From assembly GCA_017416345.1 (NCBI GenBank), contig JAFQCR010000037.1, positions 1 to 52,017 of the forward strand: 52,017 nt of DNA, written 5' to 3'. Each line of letters opens with the position of its first letter. Within the stretch, counting starts at the first letter, position 1. This document shows positions 45,243-52,017 of this stretch, in pieces. The translations under genes and the position numbers were made by a program. The notes below the pieces were generated by a model that worked only from the letters and a program-made list of their open reading frames with translations, was not told the DNA's origin and made no database searches. The DNA comes from Clostridia bacterium (GTDB lineage Bacteria > Bacillota > Clostridia > Oscillospirales > Acutalibacteraceae).

Positions 45243-47873
45243 ATGAGTCACAAGTTTGTTTACCTGTTCTCTGAGGGTGACGCTTCCATGCGTGAGCTTC
45301 TCGGCGGTAAGGGTGCTAACCTGGCAGAAATGACCAAGATCGGTCTTCCTGTTCCCCAGGGCTTCACCGTTTCTACCGAGGCTTGTACCCAGTACTATGA
45401 GGACGGCCGCAAGATCAACGATGATATCAAGGCAGAGATCATGGAGTACATCGACAAGATGGAAGGCATCACCGGCAAGAAGTTCGGCGATAAGACCAAT
45501 CCTTTGCTCGTTTCGGTTCGTTCCGGTGCCCGTGCATCCATGCCCGGTATGATGGATACCATTCTTAACCTCGGTCTTAACGAGGAAGTTGTAGAGACCA
45601 TGGCAGCGATGTCCGGCAACGCACGTTGGGCATACGACTGCTACCGTCGTTTCATCCAGATGTACTCCGACGTTGTTATGGAGGTCGGTAAGAAGTACTT
45701 CGAGGAGCTCATCGACAAGATGAAGGAAGAAAAGGGCGTTAAGCAGGACGTTGAGCTTACTGCTGACGATCTTAAGGAGCTTGCTAACCAGTTCAAGGCC
45801 GAGTACAAGGCTAAGATCGGCAAGGATTTCCCCTCTGATCCTAAGGAGCAGTTGATGGGTGCTGTTGAGGCTGTTTTCCGTTCTTGGGACAACCCCAGAG
45901 CAAACGTTTACCGTCGTGACAACGATATTCCTTATTCTTGGGGTACCGCTGTTAACGTACAGATGATGGCTTTCGGTAACATGGGTGACGATTGCGGTAC
46001 CGGTGTTGCCTTTACCCGTGACCCCGCTACCGGCGAGAAGGGTCTTATGGGTGAGTTCCTCACCAACGCACAGGGTGAAGACGTTGTTGCAGGTGTTCGT
46101 ACTCCGATGCCTATTGCCGAGATGGCCAACAAGTTCCCCGAGGCTTTTGCAGAGTTCCAGAAGGTCTGCGCAACCCTCGAGGATCACTACAGAGATATGC
46201 AGGACATGGAGTTCACCGTTGAGCACGGTAAGCTCTTCATGCTCCAGACCCGTAACGGTAAGAGAACCGCTAAGGCTGCATTGAAGATCGCTTGTGACCT
46301 CGTTGACGAGGGAATGATCGACGAGAAGCAGGCTGTTGCTATGATCGACCCCAGAAACCTCGACACCCTTCTCCATCCTCAGTTCGATACCAAGGCTTTG
46401 AAGGCTGCTGTTCCTGCAGGTAAGGGTCTCGGCGCATCTCCCGGTGCTGCTTGCGGTAAGGTTGTATTTACTGCTGAAGATGCTGAAGTCTGGAACGCCC
46501 GTGGCGAAAAGGTCGTTCTTGTCCGTCTTGAGACCTCTCCCGAGGACATCACCGGTATGAAGGCTTCTCAGGGTATCCTCACCGTCCGTGGCGGTATGAC
46601 CTCTCACGCAGCCGTTGTTGCCCGTGGTATGGGTACCTGCTGTGTTTCCGGTTGCGGCGACATTATTATGGACGAAGAGAACAAGAAGTTCACTTTGGCC
46701 GGTAAGGTATACAACGAGGGAGACTACATCTCCATCGACGGTTCTACCGGTAATATTTATGATGGCATCATCCCCACCGTTGATGCCGAGATCGCAGGCG
46801 AGTTCGGCCGCATCATGGCATGGGCCGACAAGTACAGAACCCTTAAGGTTCGTACCAACGCTGACACTCCTGCAGACGCTAAGAAGGCTCGTGAGCTTGG
46901 TGCTGAGGGTATCGGTCTTTGCCGTACCGAGCATATGTTCTTTGAGGCAGAGCGTATTGCAGCATTCCGTGAGATGATCTGCTCTGACACCGTTGAGGGT
47001 CGTGAGGCAGCATTGGCTAAGATCCTGCCCTATCAGCAGGGCGACTTCGAGAAGCTTTATGAGGCTCTCGAGGGCAACCCCGTTTGCATCCGCTTCCTTG
47101 ATCCTCCGCTTCATGAGTTCGTACCCACCGAAGAGGCTGACATCAAGGCTTTGGCAGAGGCACAGGGCAAGACCGTTCAGGATATCAAGAACATCATTAC
47201 CGGTCTCCATGAGTTCAACCCCATGATGGGTCACCGTGGCTGCCGTCTTGCAGTTACCTATCCTGAAATTGCAAAGATGCAGACCACCGCTGTTATCCGT
47301 GCAGCTTTGAATGTTAAGAAGGCTCATCCCGATTGGAATATCGTTCCCGAGATCATGATCCCTCTTACCGGCGAAGTTAAGGAGCTCAAGTACGTTAAGG
47401 ATGTTGTTGTTGCAACTGCTGACGCTGAGATCGCTGCCGCAGGTTCTGACCTCAAGTACGAGGTAGGTACCATGATGGAGATCCCCAGAGCTTGCTTGAC
47501 CGCTGACGAGATCGCAAAGGAAGCTGAGTTCTTCTGCTTCGGTACCAACGATCTTACTCAGATGACCTTCGGCTTCTCCAGAGATGACGCAGGTAAGTTC
47601 CTTACCGCTTACTATGACACCAAGATCTACGAGAACGATCCGTTCGCAAAGCTCGACCAGACCGGTGTTGGTAAGCTGATGGATATGGCAGTTAAGATGG
47701 GTAAGGTTACCCGTCCTTCGATCCACTGCGGTATCTGTGGTGAGCACGGCGGCGACCCTGTTTCCGTTGAGTTCTGCCACAAGATCGGCTTGGATTACGT
47801 ATCCTGCTCACCCTTCCGTGTGCCCATCGCACGCCTCGCCGCCGCCCAGGCTGCTATCAAAGAGTCTAAGTAA
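45243..47873 (+). CDS. ppdK: Pyruvate, phosphate dikinase
   Basis: 876 residues, full length. The N-terminal ATP-grasp part opens with LLGGKGANLAEM. The phosphohistidine domain carries GGMTSHAAVVARGMG with catalytic His455. The C-terminal PEP-binding barrel has GIGLCRTEHMFF, PPLHEFVP, GTMMEIPRA, GTNDLTQMTFGFSRDD and the catalytic HCGICGEHGGDP. It interconverts ATP, Pi and pyruvate with AMP, PPi and PEP, serving PPi-dependent glycolysis or gluconeogenesis in anaerobes. Codon use (GGT, GCT, GAG, AAG) is more biased than in neighbours, as for a highly expressed gene. A second version of its last codons lies at 48463-48501. Confidence 0.98.
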   Translation: MSHKFVYLFSEGDASMRELLGGKGANLAEMTKIGLPVPQGFTVSTEACTQYYEDGRKINDDIKAEIMEYIDKMEGITGKKFGDKTNPLLVSVRSGARASMPGMMDTILNLGLNEEVVETMAAMSGNARWAYDCYRRFIQMYSDVVMEVGKKYFEELIDKMKEEKGVKQDVELTADDLKELANQFKAEYKAKIGKDFPSDPKEQLMGAVEAVFRSWDNPRANVYRRDNDIPYSWGTAVNVQMMAFGNMGDDCGTGVAFTRDPATGEKGLMGEFLTNAQGEDVVAGVRTPMPIAEMANKFPEAFAEFQKVCATLEDHYRDMQDMEFTVEHGKLFMLQTRNGKRTAKAALKIACDLVDEGMIDEKQAVAMIDPRNLDTLLHPQFDTKALKAAVPAGKGLGASPGAACGKVVFTAEDAEVWNARGEKVVLVRLETSPEDITGMKASQGILTVRGGMTSHAAVVARGMGTCCVSGCGDIIMDEENKKFTLAGKVYNEGDYISIDGSTGNIYDGIIPTVDAEIAGEFGRIMAWADKYRTLKVRTNADTPADAKKARELGAEGIGLCRTEHMFFEAERIAAFREMICSDTVEGREAALAKILPYQQGDFEKLYEALEGNPVCIRFLDPPLHEFVPTEEADIKALAEAQGKTVQDIKNIITGLHEFNPMMGHRGCRLAVTYPEIAKMQTTAVIRAALNVKKAHPDWNIVPEIMIPLTGEVKELKYVKDVVVATADAEIAAAGSDLKYEVGTMMEIPRACLTADEIAKEAEFFCFGTNDLTQMTFGFSRDDAGKFLTAYYDTKIYENDPFAKLDQTGVGKLMDMAVKMGKVTRPSIHCGICGEHGGDPVSVEFCHKIGLDYVSCSPFRVPIARLAAAQAAIKESK

Positions 47874-47893
47874 TTAGATTTATAAAGCAAACC

Positions 47894-47929
47894 AATCCCT
47901 CTGCTGAGAAATCGGCAGAGGGATTTTTG
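47894..47929 (+). terminator. Terminator after ppdK
   Basis: AATCCCTCTGC pairs with GCAGAGGGATT, then TTTT. Confidence 0.85.
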
Positions 47930-47935
47930 TATTTG

Positions 47936-47964
47936 TTGCAGTTCATAAAAATTTATGTTATAAT
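47936..47964 (+). promoter_or_regulatory. Promoter of the small lipoprotein gene
   Basis: TTGCAG (47936-47941), 17-bp spacer, TATAAT (47959-47964). Confidence 0.78.
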
Positions 47965-47992
47965 ATAATTGCAAAAGGAGGTATAGTAAATT

Positions 47993-48439
47993 ATGAAAAA
48001 AATTTTAACTGTTTTTCTTTGCGGAATAATGTTATTATGTTTCGCAGCTTGCGATAAAAACTCCAACAGTAATGTACAACCAACCGAAAGTACAAACCAA
48101 AACGATACTCACAACCAAGCAACCGCTATTTTTAACACAAAAAACATTAAACGCATCACCTTCTATGCCTACTATGGTAACGGTAAAGGTAGCGATGTTC
48201 CTGCCGAACATTTAGATGAAATGATAGCTTGGCTCGATTCTTTTACGCTTGATAAAGAAGTTCCCGAATTATTACCCCCAGGAACAAACACGATTCATGT
48301 AGAAATTGAGTATCTTGATGGAACTATTGTTAAAAGAGGTTTAGATACGACAACTGTTGATGGAATTACATACTACATAAAAGGTGATAACTCTCCCGAG
48401 TGCTATGAAGAAATTATATCAAAGACAAGTTTGAATTAA
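47993..48439 (+). CDS. Small secreted lipoprotein, unknown function
   Basis: 148 residues. The lipoprotein signal (KKILTVFLCGIMLLCFAAC, lipid-attached Cys20) is followed by a Ser/Asn/Gln/Thr linker (about 21-50), then a small alpha/beta domain (INTKNIKR-type strand, HLDEMIAWLDSF, HVEIEYLDGTIVKRGLD). AAGGAGG precedes the ATG. The gene is markedly AT-rich compared with ppdK and is bracketed by ppdK's current 3' end and a displaced copy of that end, so it was probably acquired. It is anchored outside the cytoplasmic membrane; the role is unknown. Confidence 0.82.
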   Translation: MKKILTVFLCGIMLLCFAACDKNSNSNVQPTESTNQNDTHNQATAIFNTKNIKRITFYAYYGNGKGSDVPAEHLDEMIAWLDSFTLDKEVPELLPPGTNTIHVEIEYLDGTIVKRGLDTTTVDGITYYIKGDNSPECYEEIISKTSLN

Positions 48440-48462
48440 CGAATTGTATTTTCCCTCTTTTG

Positions 48463-48501
48463 CGGATAGCAGCACAGGCTGCTATCAAAGAAAGCAAGTA
48501 A
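48463..48501 (+). pseudogene. Displaced copy of the ppdK 3' end
   Basis: In frame it reads RIAAQAAIKESK-stop, against RLAAAQAAIKESK-stop at the real end of ppdK. CAGGCTGCTATCAAAGA is identical (17 bases) and the remaining codons are mostly synonymous alternatives (GAG TCT against GAA AGC). It has no start and no upstream coding sequence. It is either the original ppdK end pushed away by the lipoprotein segment or a recombination scar. Confidence 0.8.
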
Positions 48502-48591
48502 GCTTTCAAAAAGTCAGTATTTATGCGGGTTTTCGGGCACTCTGATTGCTCCAAACGTCCCGTAAAATACAGCTACTAAATGAGCAATAAA

Positions 48592-48624
48592 CGCCCCGTG
48601 TTCAACTGAACACGGGGTGTTTTT
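48592..48624. terminator. Bidirectional terminator
   Basis: CCCCGTGTTC pairs with GAACACGGGG, then TGTTTTT. It ends the AraC gene from the other side and may be the original ppdK terminator. Confidence 0.82.
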
Positions 48625-48634
48625 CATATAAGCA

Positions 48635-49417
48635 TCATTTTGAAGATTTATATTTTTTAAAAAACTCTGTGGGAGATATGCCTACATATTCCTTAAACTG
48701 TCGGCTAAAAAAATAGACATTTCCATAGCCACAGCTTTCGGCTATCTGCGATATTGAATATTCCTCTGATTTTAACAGGTCACAAGCGTAGTTTATCTTC
48801 ATTTGAATGATGTATTTCAAAGGTGAAATCCCAAACTTTTTTATAAATAACTTGTTCAGATATGATTCACTTATACCGCATGTTTCGGTCAATTCTGCAA
48901 TCGTAATTTTGTTCTTCAAAAAGTTTTCACCGATATAATCAATGGCAGGCTTTATTGCCTTGTACTGCTTTTCGGGAATATAGCTTTCTTTCTGCATTTC
49001 GGCAAAAATTTTATATAAAAGTGAAATGCACTCAAAATAATATCCTTCATTTTTTGCAACCCAAACCGAAAAAGCTTTCTTGAAAAGATTGGCAACAGTA
49101 ATGTTATTTTGTATTTTTTGAACGAATGCAACGTCTGAAACAGGTACATCTGTATCGAAATATATATCAATACATTCCGATTTTTCGCGGTTAAACACAA
49201 TGTACTCGTCGGTCTTTCCTTTAGGTAAAAAATTTATTGAATCCTTTTCGCGTTTTAAGCTCAAACCGTTGAATTTTATCTCGGCTTCCCCCGATAAATA
49301 GTATATCAGTTCATTGTATTTAAGGTTGGAACCAAAATGAAGCACAGGATCCTTGTACTCGTCTTTTCCAACGAAAATAATACGGGAAATGCTGGTTATA
49401 ACAAAATCATTATTCAT
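48635..49417 (-). CDS. AraC family regulator divergent from a glycyl-radical enzyme
   Basis: 260 residues. The N-terminal sensing part has beta strands (ELIYYLSGEAEIKFNG, DSINFLPKGKTDEYIVFN). The C-terminal double helix-turn-helix (about 160-260) has ITIAELTETCGISESYLNKLFIKKFGISPLKYI and ISQIAESCGYGNVYFFSRQFKEYVGISPTEFFKK. The ATG at 49417 with GCGGTGAT upstream is preferred to one at 49447. It very likely controls the divergent glycyl-radical enzyme operon in response to that enzyme's substrate. Confidence 0.9.
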   Translation of the reverse strand: MNNDFVITSISRIIFVGKDEYKDPVLHFGSNLKYNELIYYLSGEAEIKFNGLSLKREKDSINFLPKGKTDEYIVFNREKSECIDIYFDTDVPVSDVAFVQKIQNNITVANLFKKAFSVWVAKNEGYYFECISLLYKIFAEMQKESYIPEKQYKAIKPAIDYIGENFLKNKITIAELTETCGISESYLNKLFIKKFGISPLKYIIQMKINYACDLLKSEEYSISQIAESCGYGNVYFFSRQFKEYVGISPTEFFKKYKSSK

Positions 49418-49432
49418 AATATCACCGCTTTG

Positions 49433-49461
49433 ATGGTACCACATCATAAAATATTTGTCAA
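49433..49461 (-). promoter_or_regulatory. Promoter of the AraC gene
   Basis: On the minus strand: TTGACA (49456-49461), 17-bp spacer, TACCAT (49433-49438). Confidence 0.65.
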
Positions 49462-49500
49462 CAATCAGTACCGAAAAGTATAAACATCCGTTTTAGTGTA

Positions 49501-49529
49501 TTTACATATATAAACGGACTTATTACAAT
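49501..49529 (+). promoter_or_regulatory. Promoter of the glycyl-radical enzyme operon
   Basis: TTTACA (49501-49506), 17-bp spacer, TACAAT (49524-49529). TATAAAC occurs at 49479-49485 and 49509-49515, 30 bp apart, and may be regulator sites. Confidence 0.7.
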
Positions 49530-49559
49530 GATGACAGAAGCATGAAAGGCGGTTTTATT

Positions 49560-51680
49560 ATGAATAAGCGAATTGAAGAGCTGACCAAATTGACCTTAAA
49601 CGGTGAGATGTATGCCCATCCAACAAAAACAGAGTATGATAGAGAGGACCTGTTTTTGTCCCGTCAACAGCGGGAATCCAAGAGACTTTGCGAGTTTATT
49701 TTGAATCAAGAGCCTGTTTTAACAGAGTATTCCAAAATGACAGGATTTTTCAACTGCGGCGGTTCTGTTGTTGGTGACGCTTTTCGCCGAATGGGACATA
49801 AGCATACAGCCGAAGTCATGTCAAATTTTTATCTAAAAAGCATTGATAATTTATCTACTATGGAATGGCAGCACGCAACAGCCGATTATAAAAAGGTTTT
49901 GGAAAAGGGTATCAAAGGTATTATTGCAGAAATAGACGATTCTTTAAAGGTGCATACCGAAACAGAAGAAATCGAGTTTTTAAATGCACTCAAAAGTGTT
50001 GCCAATGCGCTTATTGGTTGGGCACATAAATGTTCAGACAGAGCGATGACTCTTGCAAAATCCGTAGAGAATGAAGAATACAGACAAAACCTTATCAAAC
50101 TCTCTGAAGCACTTTTGAATGTTCCCGAAAATACACCTTCAACCTTTTACGAAGCTGTTTTAACCATTTATGTTTGCTTTAGTGCGGATCCTGACAGTGT
50201 AGGTACATTAGACAGATACTTGACTCCGTTTTATGAAAACGATATCAAAAACGGCGTAATGACAAGAGATGATGCAAAAGAATGTTTGCAGGAGCTGTTT
50301 TTAATGCTGCAGGCGGCGACACCTGTCACTTCTGACAGATTTACAAGGGGCGGAGAGTCTCATTTTTGCATCGGTGGATATTTACCTGATAGAACTGACG
50401 GATTTTGCGATTTATCAAAACTTATCCTTGAAAGTCTTATTGATTTACCTACCTATATCCCACAGGTAACCTTGCGTTGGACGGCAAAAACACCAAAAGA
50501 GGTATTCCGCTATGTGCTTGACTGCGAGCGTAAAGATCCCAATAAGCGAATTGCCTTCCAAAATGATGAAAAGCGGCTCAAATGCTATACCGAAATCTGC
50601 GGTATCCCCTTTGATAAAGCGGTTGGATATACTACCGTCGGATGTAATGAACCTGCATTTTTGGGGGCCATTACCGGCAGTAACTCCAAAATTAATTTTG
50701 CACGCTCCACCGAAACTCTTTTTCATAAAAAAAGTGAAAAGATAGAAAATGTAAAAACCTTTGATGAGTATTATGACGTTTTCCTGAAGGAGCTTTTCAG
50801 CGACCTTGACAGGGCTTATGAATATGACGATAAGTATAATCGGGAGCGTGCCAAGGATATAAATTATCTCTCAAGCATCTTCTTCCAAGGCACGATACAA
50901 AAGGCAAAAAGCCTTACCCAAGGCGCTTGCGATACCGTTATTGCCTCACCGATGCTTATGGGAATCCCTAATGTTATAGATTCACTTATTGTGGTCAAGC
51001 AGTTTGTTTTTGACGAGAAAATCGTTTCGATGGGCGAGCTTGTTTCGGCGGTACAAAACGATTGGGCAGGGTATGAGGACCTGCATATGCTCATTAAAAA
51101 CAAGGGTGACTTTTTCGGCAACGACACCGAGCGTTCAAACTGTGTTGCACAGAAGTTGTATCAATCAATGTATGAATATCTGAAGGACAAAACCAATCTT
51201 TTCGGATACCATTTCCTCATGGGTGATCTGTTCGGCTATAATCCGCATTACAAATGGTTTGGCGAAAAGATGAGAGCAACCCCCGACGGAAGAAAGAACG
51301 GCGAGCCTTTGAAATTCGGTCTTCAGCAAAGCGGTGGTTACGACCGTAACGGACTTTCTGCGTTGCTCAATTCCATCGCCAAGGTTGACCCCAACGCTAT
51401 CGGATGCGGTTCGACGGTTACAAATCTTATGATAGACGAACAACTGATAAAAAACGACGAACACTTTGAAAAAACAGTTGATATGCTTGAAACCTATTTT
51501 AAAATGGGCGGTGTGCATTTCCAATTAACCTATGTTTCAAAAGAAGATTTAATTAATGCAAAAGTAACGCCCGAAGACTATAAAAACTTGCGTGTTCGTG
51601 TTTCAGGCTTTTCGGATTATTTTGTAAAGCTTGATGAGGCTATACAGGATAACATTATTGAAAGGACTACCCAGAAATGA
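49560..51680 (+). CDS. Glycyl-radical enzyme, pyruvate-formate-lyase-like, unassigned
   Basis: 706 residues. The C-terminal radical motif RVRVSGFSDYF (Gly683) and the active-site loop YTTVGCNEPAF (Cys362, Glu364) are both present. The family phrases TPDGRKNGEP and DRNGLSALLNSIAKVDP are also seen. The C-x-E arrangement is typical of dehydratase/lyase-type members (diol, choline, hydroxyproline) rather than of true pyruvate formate-lyase, which has two adjacent Cys. The residue between them is Asn rather than the Val I associate with many dehydratases, and the protein is shorter than most (about 780-850). The substrate is therefore open. The ATG at 49560 has AAAGGCGG upstream. It overlaps its activase by ATGA. 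Confidence 0.92.
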   Translation: MNKRIEELTKLTLNGEMYAHPTKTEYDREDLFLSRQQRESKRLCEFILNQEPVLTEYSKMTGFFNCGGSVVGDAFRRMGHKHTAEVMSNFYLKSIDNLSTMEWQHATADYKKVLEKGIKGIIAEIDDSLKVHTETEEIEFLNALKSVANALIGWAHKCSDRAMTLAKSVENEEYRQNLIKLSEALLNVPENTPSTFYEAVLTIYVCFSADPDSVGTLDRYLTPFYENDIKNGVMTRDDAKECLQELFLMLQAATPVTSDRFTRGGESHFCIGGYLPDRTDGFCDLSKLILESLIDLPTYIPQVTLRWTAKTPKEVFRYVLDCERKDPNKRIAFQNDEKRLKCYTEICGIPFDKAVGYTTVGCNEPAFLGAITGSNSKINFARSTETLFHKKSEKIENVKTFDEYYDVFLKELFSDLDRAYEYDDKYNRERAKDINYLSSIFFQGTIQKAKSLTQGACDTVIASPMLMGIPNVIDSLIVVKQFVFDEKIVSMGELVSAVQNDWAGYEDLHMLIKNKGDFFGNDTERSNCVAQKLYQSMYEYLKDKTNLFGYHFLMGDLFGYNPHYKWFGEKMRATPDGRKNGEPLKFGLQQSGGYDRNGLSALLNSIAKVDPNAIGCGSTVTNLMIDEQLIKNDEHFEKTVDMLETYFKMGGVHFQLTYVSKEDLINAKVTPEDYKNLRVRVSGFSDYFVKLDEAIQDNIIERTTQK

Positions 51681-52017
51681 CGGCAACTATTTTTGATATA
51701 GAACGCAATTCCTTTGTTGACGGACCGGGTATTAGAACAACAGTGTTTTTTAAGGGCTGTAATTTGCGGTGCGCTTGGTGTCATAACCCGGAAAGTCAGG
51801 GTTTTAAACCGCTGATGATGTTTTATAAGGATAAATGTAAAGGCTGCGGAAAATGCAAAGAAATCTGTCCCACACCCGACCGGTGCACCCTTTGCGGAAA
51901 GTGTACGATTTACTGCCCTGTAGATGCTCGTAAGGTTTGCGGCAGAGAATATACCGTGGACGAAGTTTTTGCGGAAGTAATCAAGGACAAAGCCTATTAT
52001 GACAATTCGGGTGGAGG
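51677..52017 (+). CDS. Glycyl-radical enzyme activating enzyme, truncated by window edge
   Basis: 113 codons are visible. The radical-SAM cluster motif GCNLRCAWCHNPES (CX3CX2C) lies at about residues 28-41. A two-cluster ferredoxin insert follows (CKGCGKCKEICP and CTLCGKCTIYCP), as in activases of dehydratase-type glycyl-radical enzymes, while PFL activase lacks it. This supports the non-PFL nature of the partner. The ATG overlaps the stop of the enzyme gene, so expression is coupled. The rest lies beyond 52017. Confidence 0.95.
   Translation, partial: MTATIFDIERNSFVDGPGIRTTVFFKGCNLRCAWCHNPESQGFKPLMMFYKDKCKGCGKCKEICPTPDRCTLCGKCTIYCPVDARKVCGREYTVDEVFAEVIKDKAYYDNSGG

Noticed and set aside
45225-47780. 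851-codon open frame antisense to ppdK
   Set aside because: It results from the extreme codon bias of ppdK (few TAA/TAG/TGA complements). The translation is Leu/Val/Gly-rich noise without motifs.

Overview
The window looks like a chromosomal segment from a strictly anaerobic gut-type member of the Clostridia, probably an Oscillospirales/Ruminococcaceae-like lineage. I infer this from class III (glycyl-radical) ribonucleotide reductase and its activase, a second glycyl-radical enzyme with activase, pyruvate phosphate dikinase, an ECF-transporter S component, several AraC-type regulators beside glycan enzymes, strong AGGAGG-type ribosome sites, near-consensus TTGACA-17-TATAAT promoters, and abundant short palindromic intergenic repeats. 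No rRNA, CRISPR array or recombinase was found.

Layout. 1-4.5 kb: a truncated secreted protein diverging from two tandem AraC paralogues, then a DUF362 protein. 4.9-5.2 kb: two tRNA-Ser genes. 5.2-11 kb: a six-hairpin-type protein, a ClC channel and a large BspA-like leucine-rich-repeat lipoprotein. 11-19.5 kb: aldo/keto reductase-rsmA, a three-gene unknown operon, phosphodiesterase-trkH, a sugar-phosphate transferase, a sugar nucleotidyltransferase and a UPF0340 protein. 19.5-30.5 kb: two AraC/glycan-enzyme loci interleaved with nrdD and nrdG. 30.5-33.4 kb: a repeat-rich accessory stretch with a DUF559 nuclease-like gene, an ECF S component and two small regulator-like genes. 33.4-38.7 kb: housekeeping genes (coaX, uppP, tRNA-Val, class II aldolase, S1-domain protein). 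38.9-45 kb: an intact eight-gene phage head and packaging cassette without tail, lysis, regulatory or integration genes. 45.2-48.6 kb: ppdK, then an AT-rich lipoprotein gene and a detached second copy of the ppdK 3' end. 48.6-52 kb: an AraC regulator diverging from an unassigned glycyl-radical enzyme and its truncated activase.

Three observations stand out. (1) The head cassette is self-contained, ends in its own terminator and has visible catalytic residues, so it may be a domesticated or satellite-type capsid system. (2) At two loci (the UPF0340 gene and ppdK) extra DNA sits directly after the gene, and a diverged in-frame copy of the gene's last 12-13 codons lies beyond it. A third locus, carrying the DUF559 gene, is flanked by a 16-bp imperfect direct repeat. 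Together they suggest insertion or recombination at gene 3' ends. (3) The DUF559 gene lies between inverted copies of a two-hairpin repeat whose terminal GGATGAGG acts as its ribosome-binding site, which resembles the layout of REP-associated transposases with an unrelated nuclease fold.

Overall theme: local AraC switches control small sets of carbohydrate-active or radical enzymes, several with operator-like direct repeats 21-22 bp apart, set among conserved anaerobic housekeeping genes.
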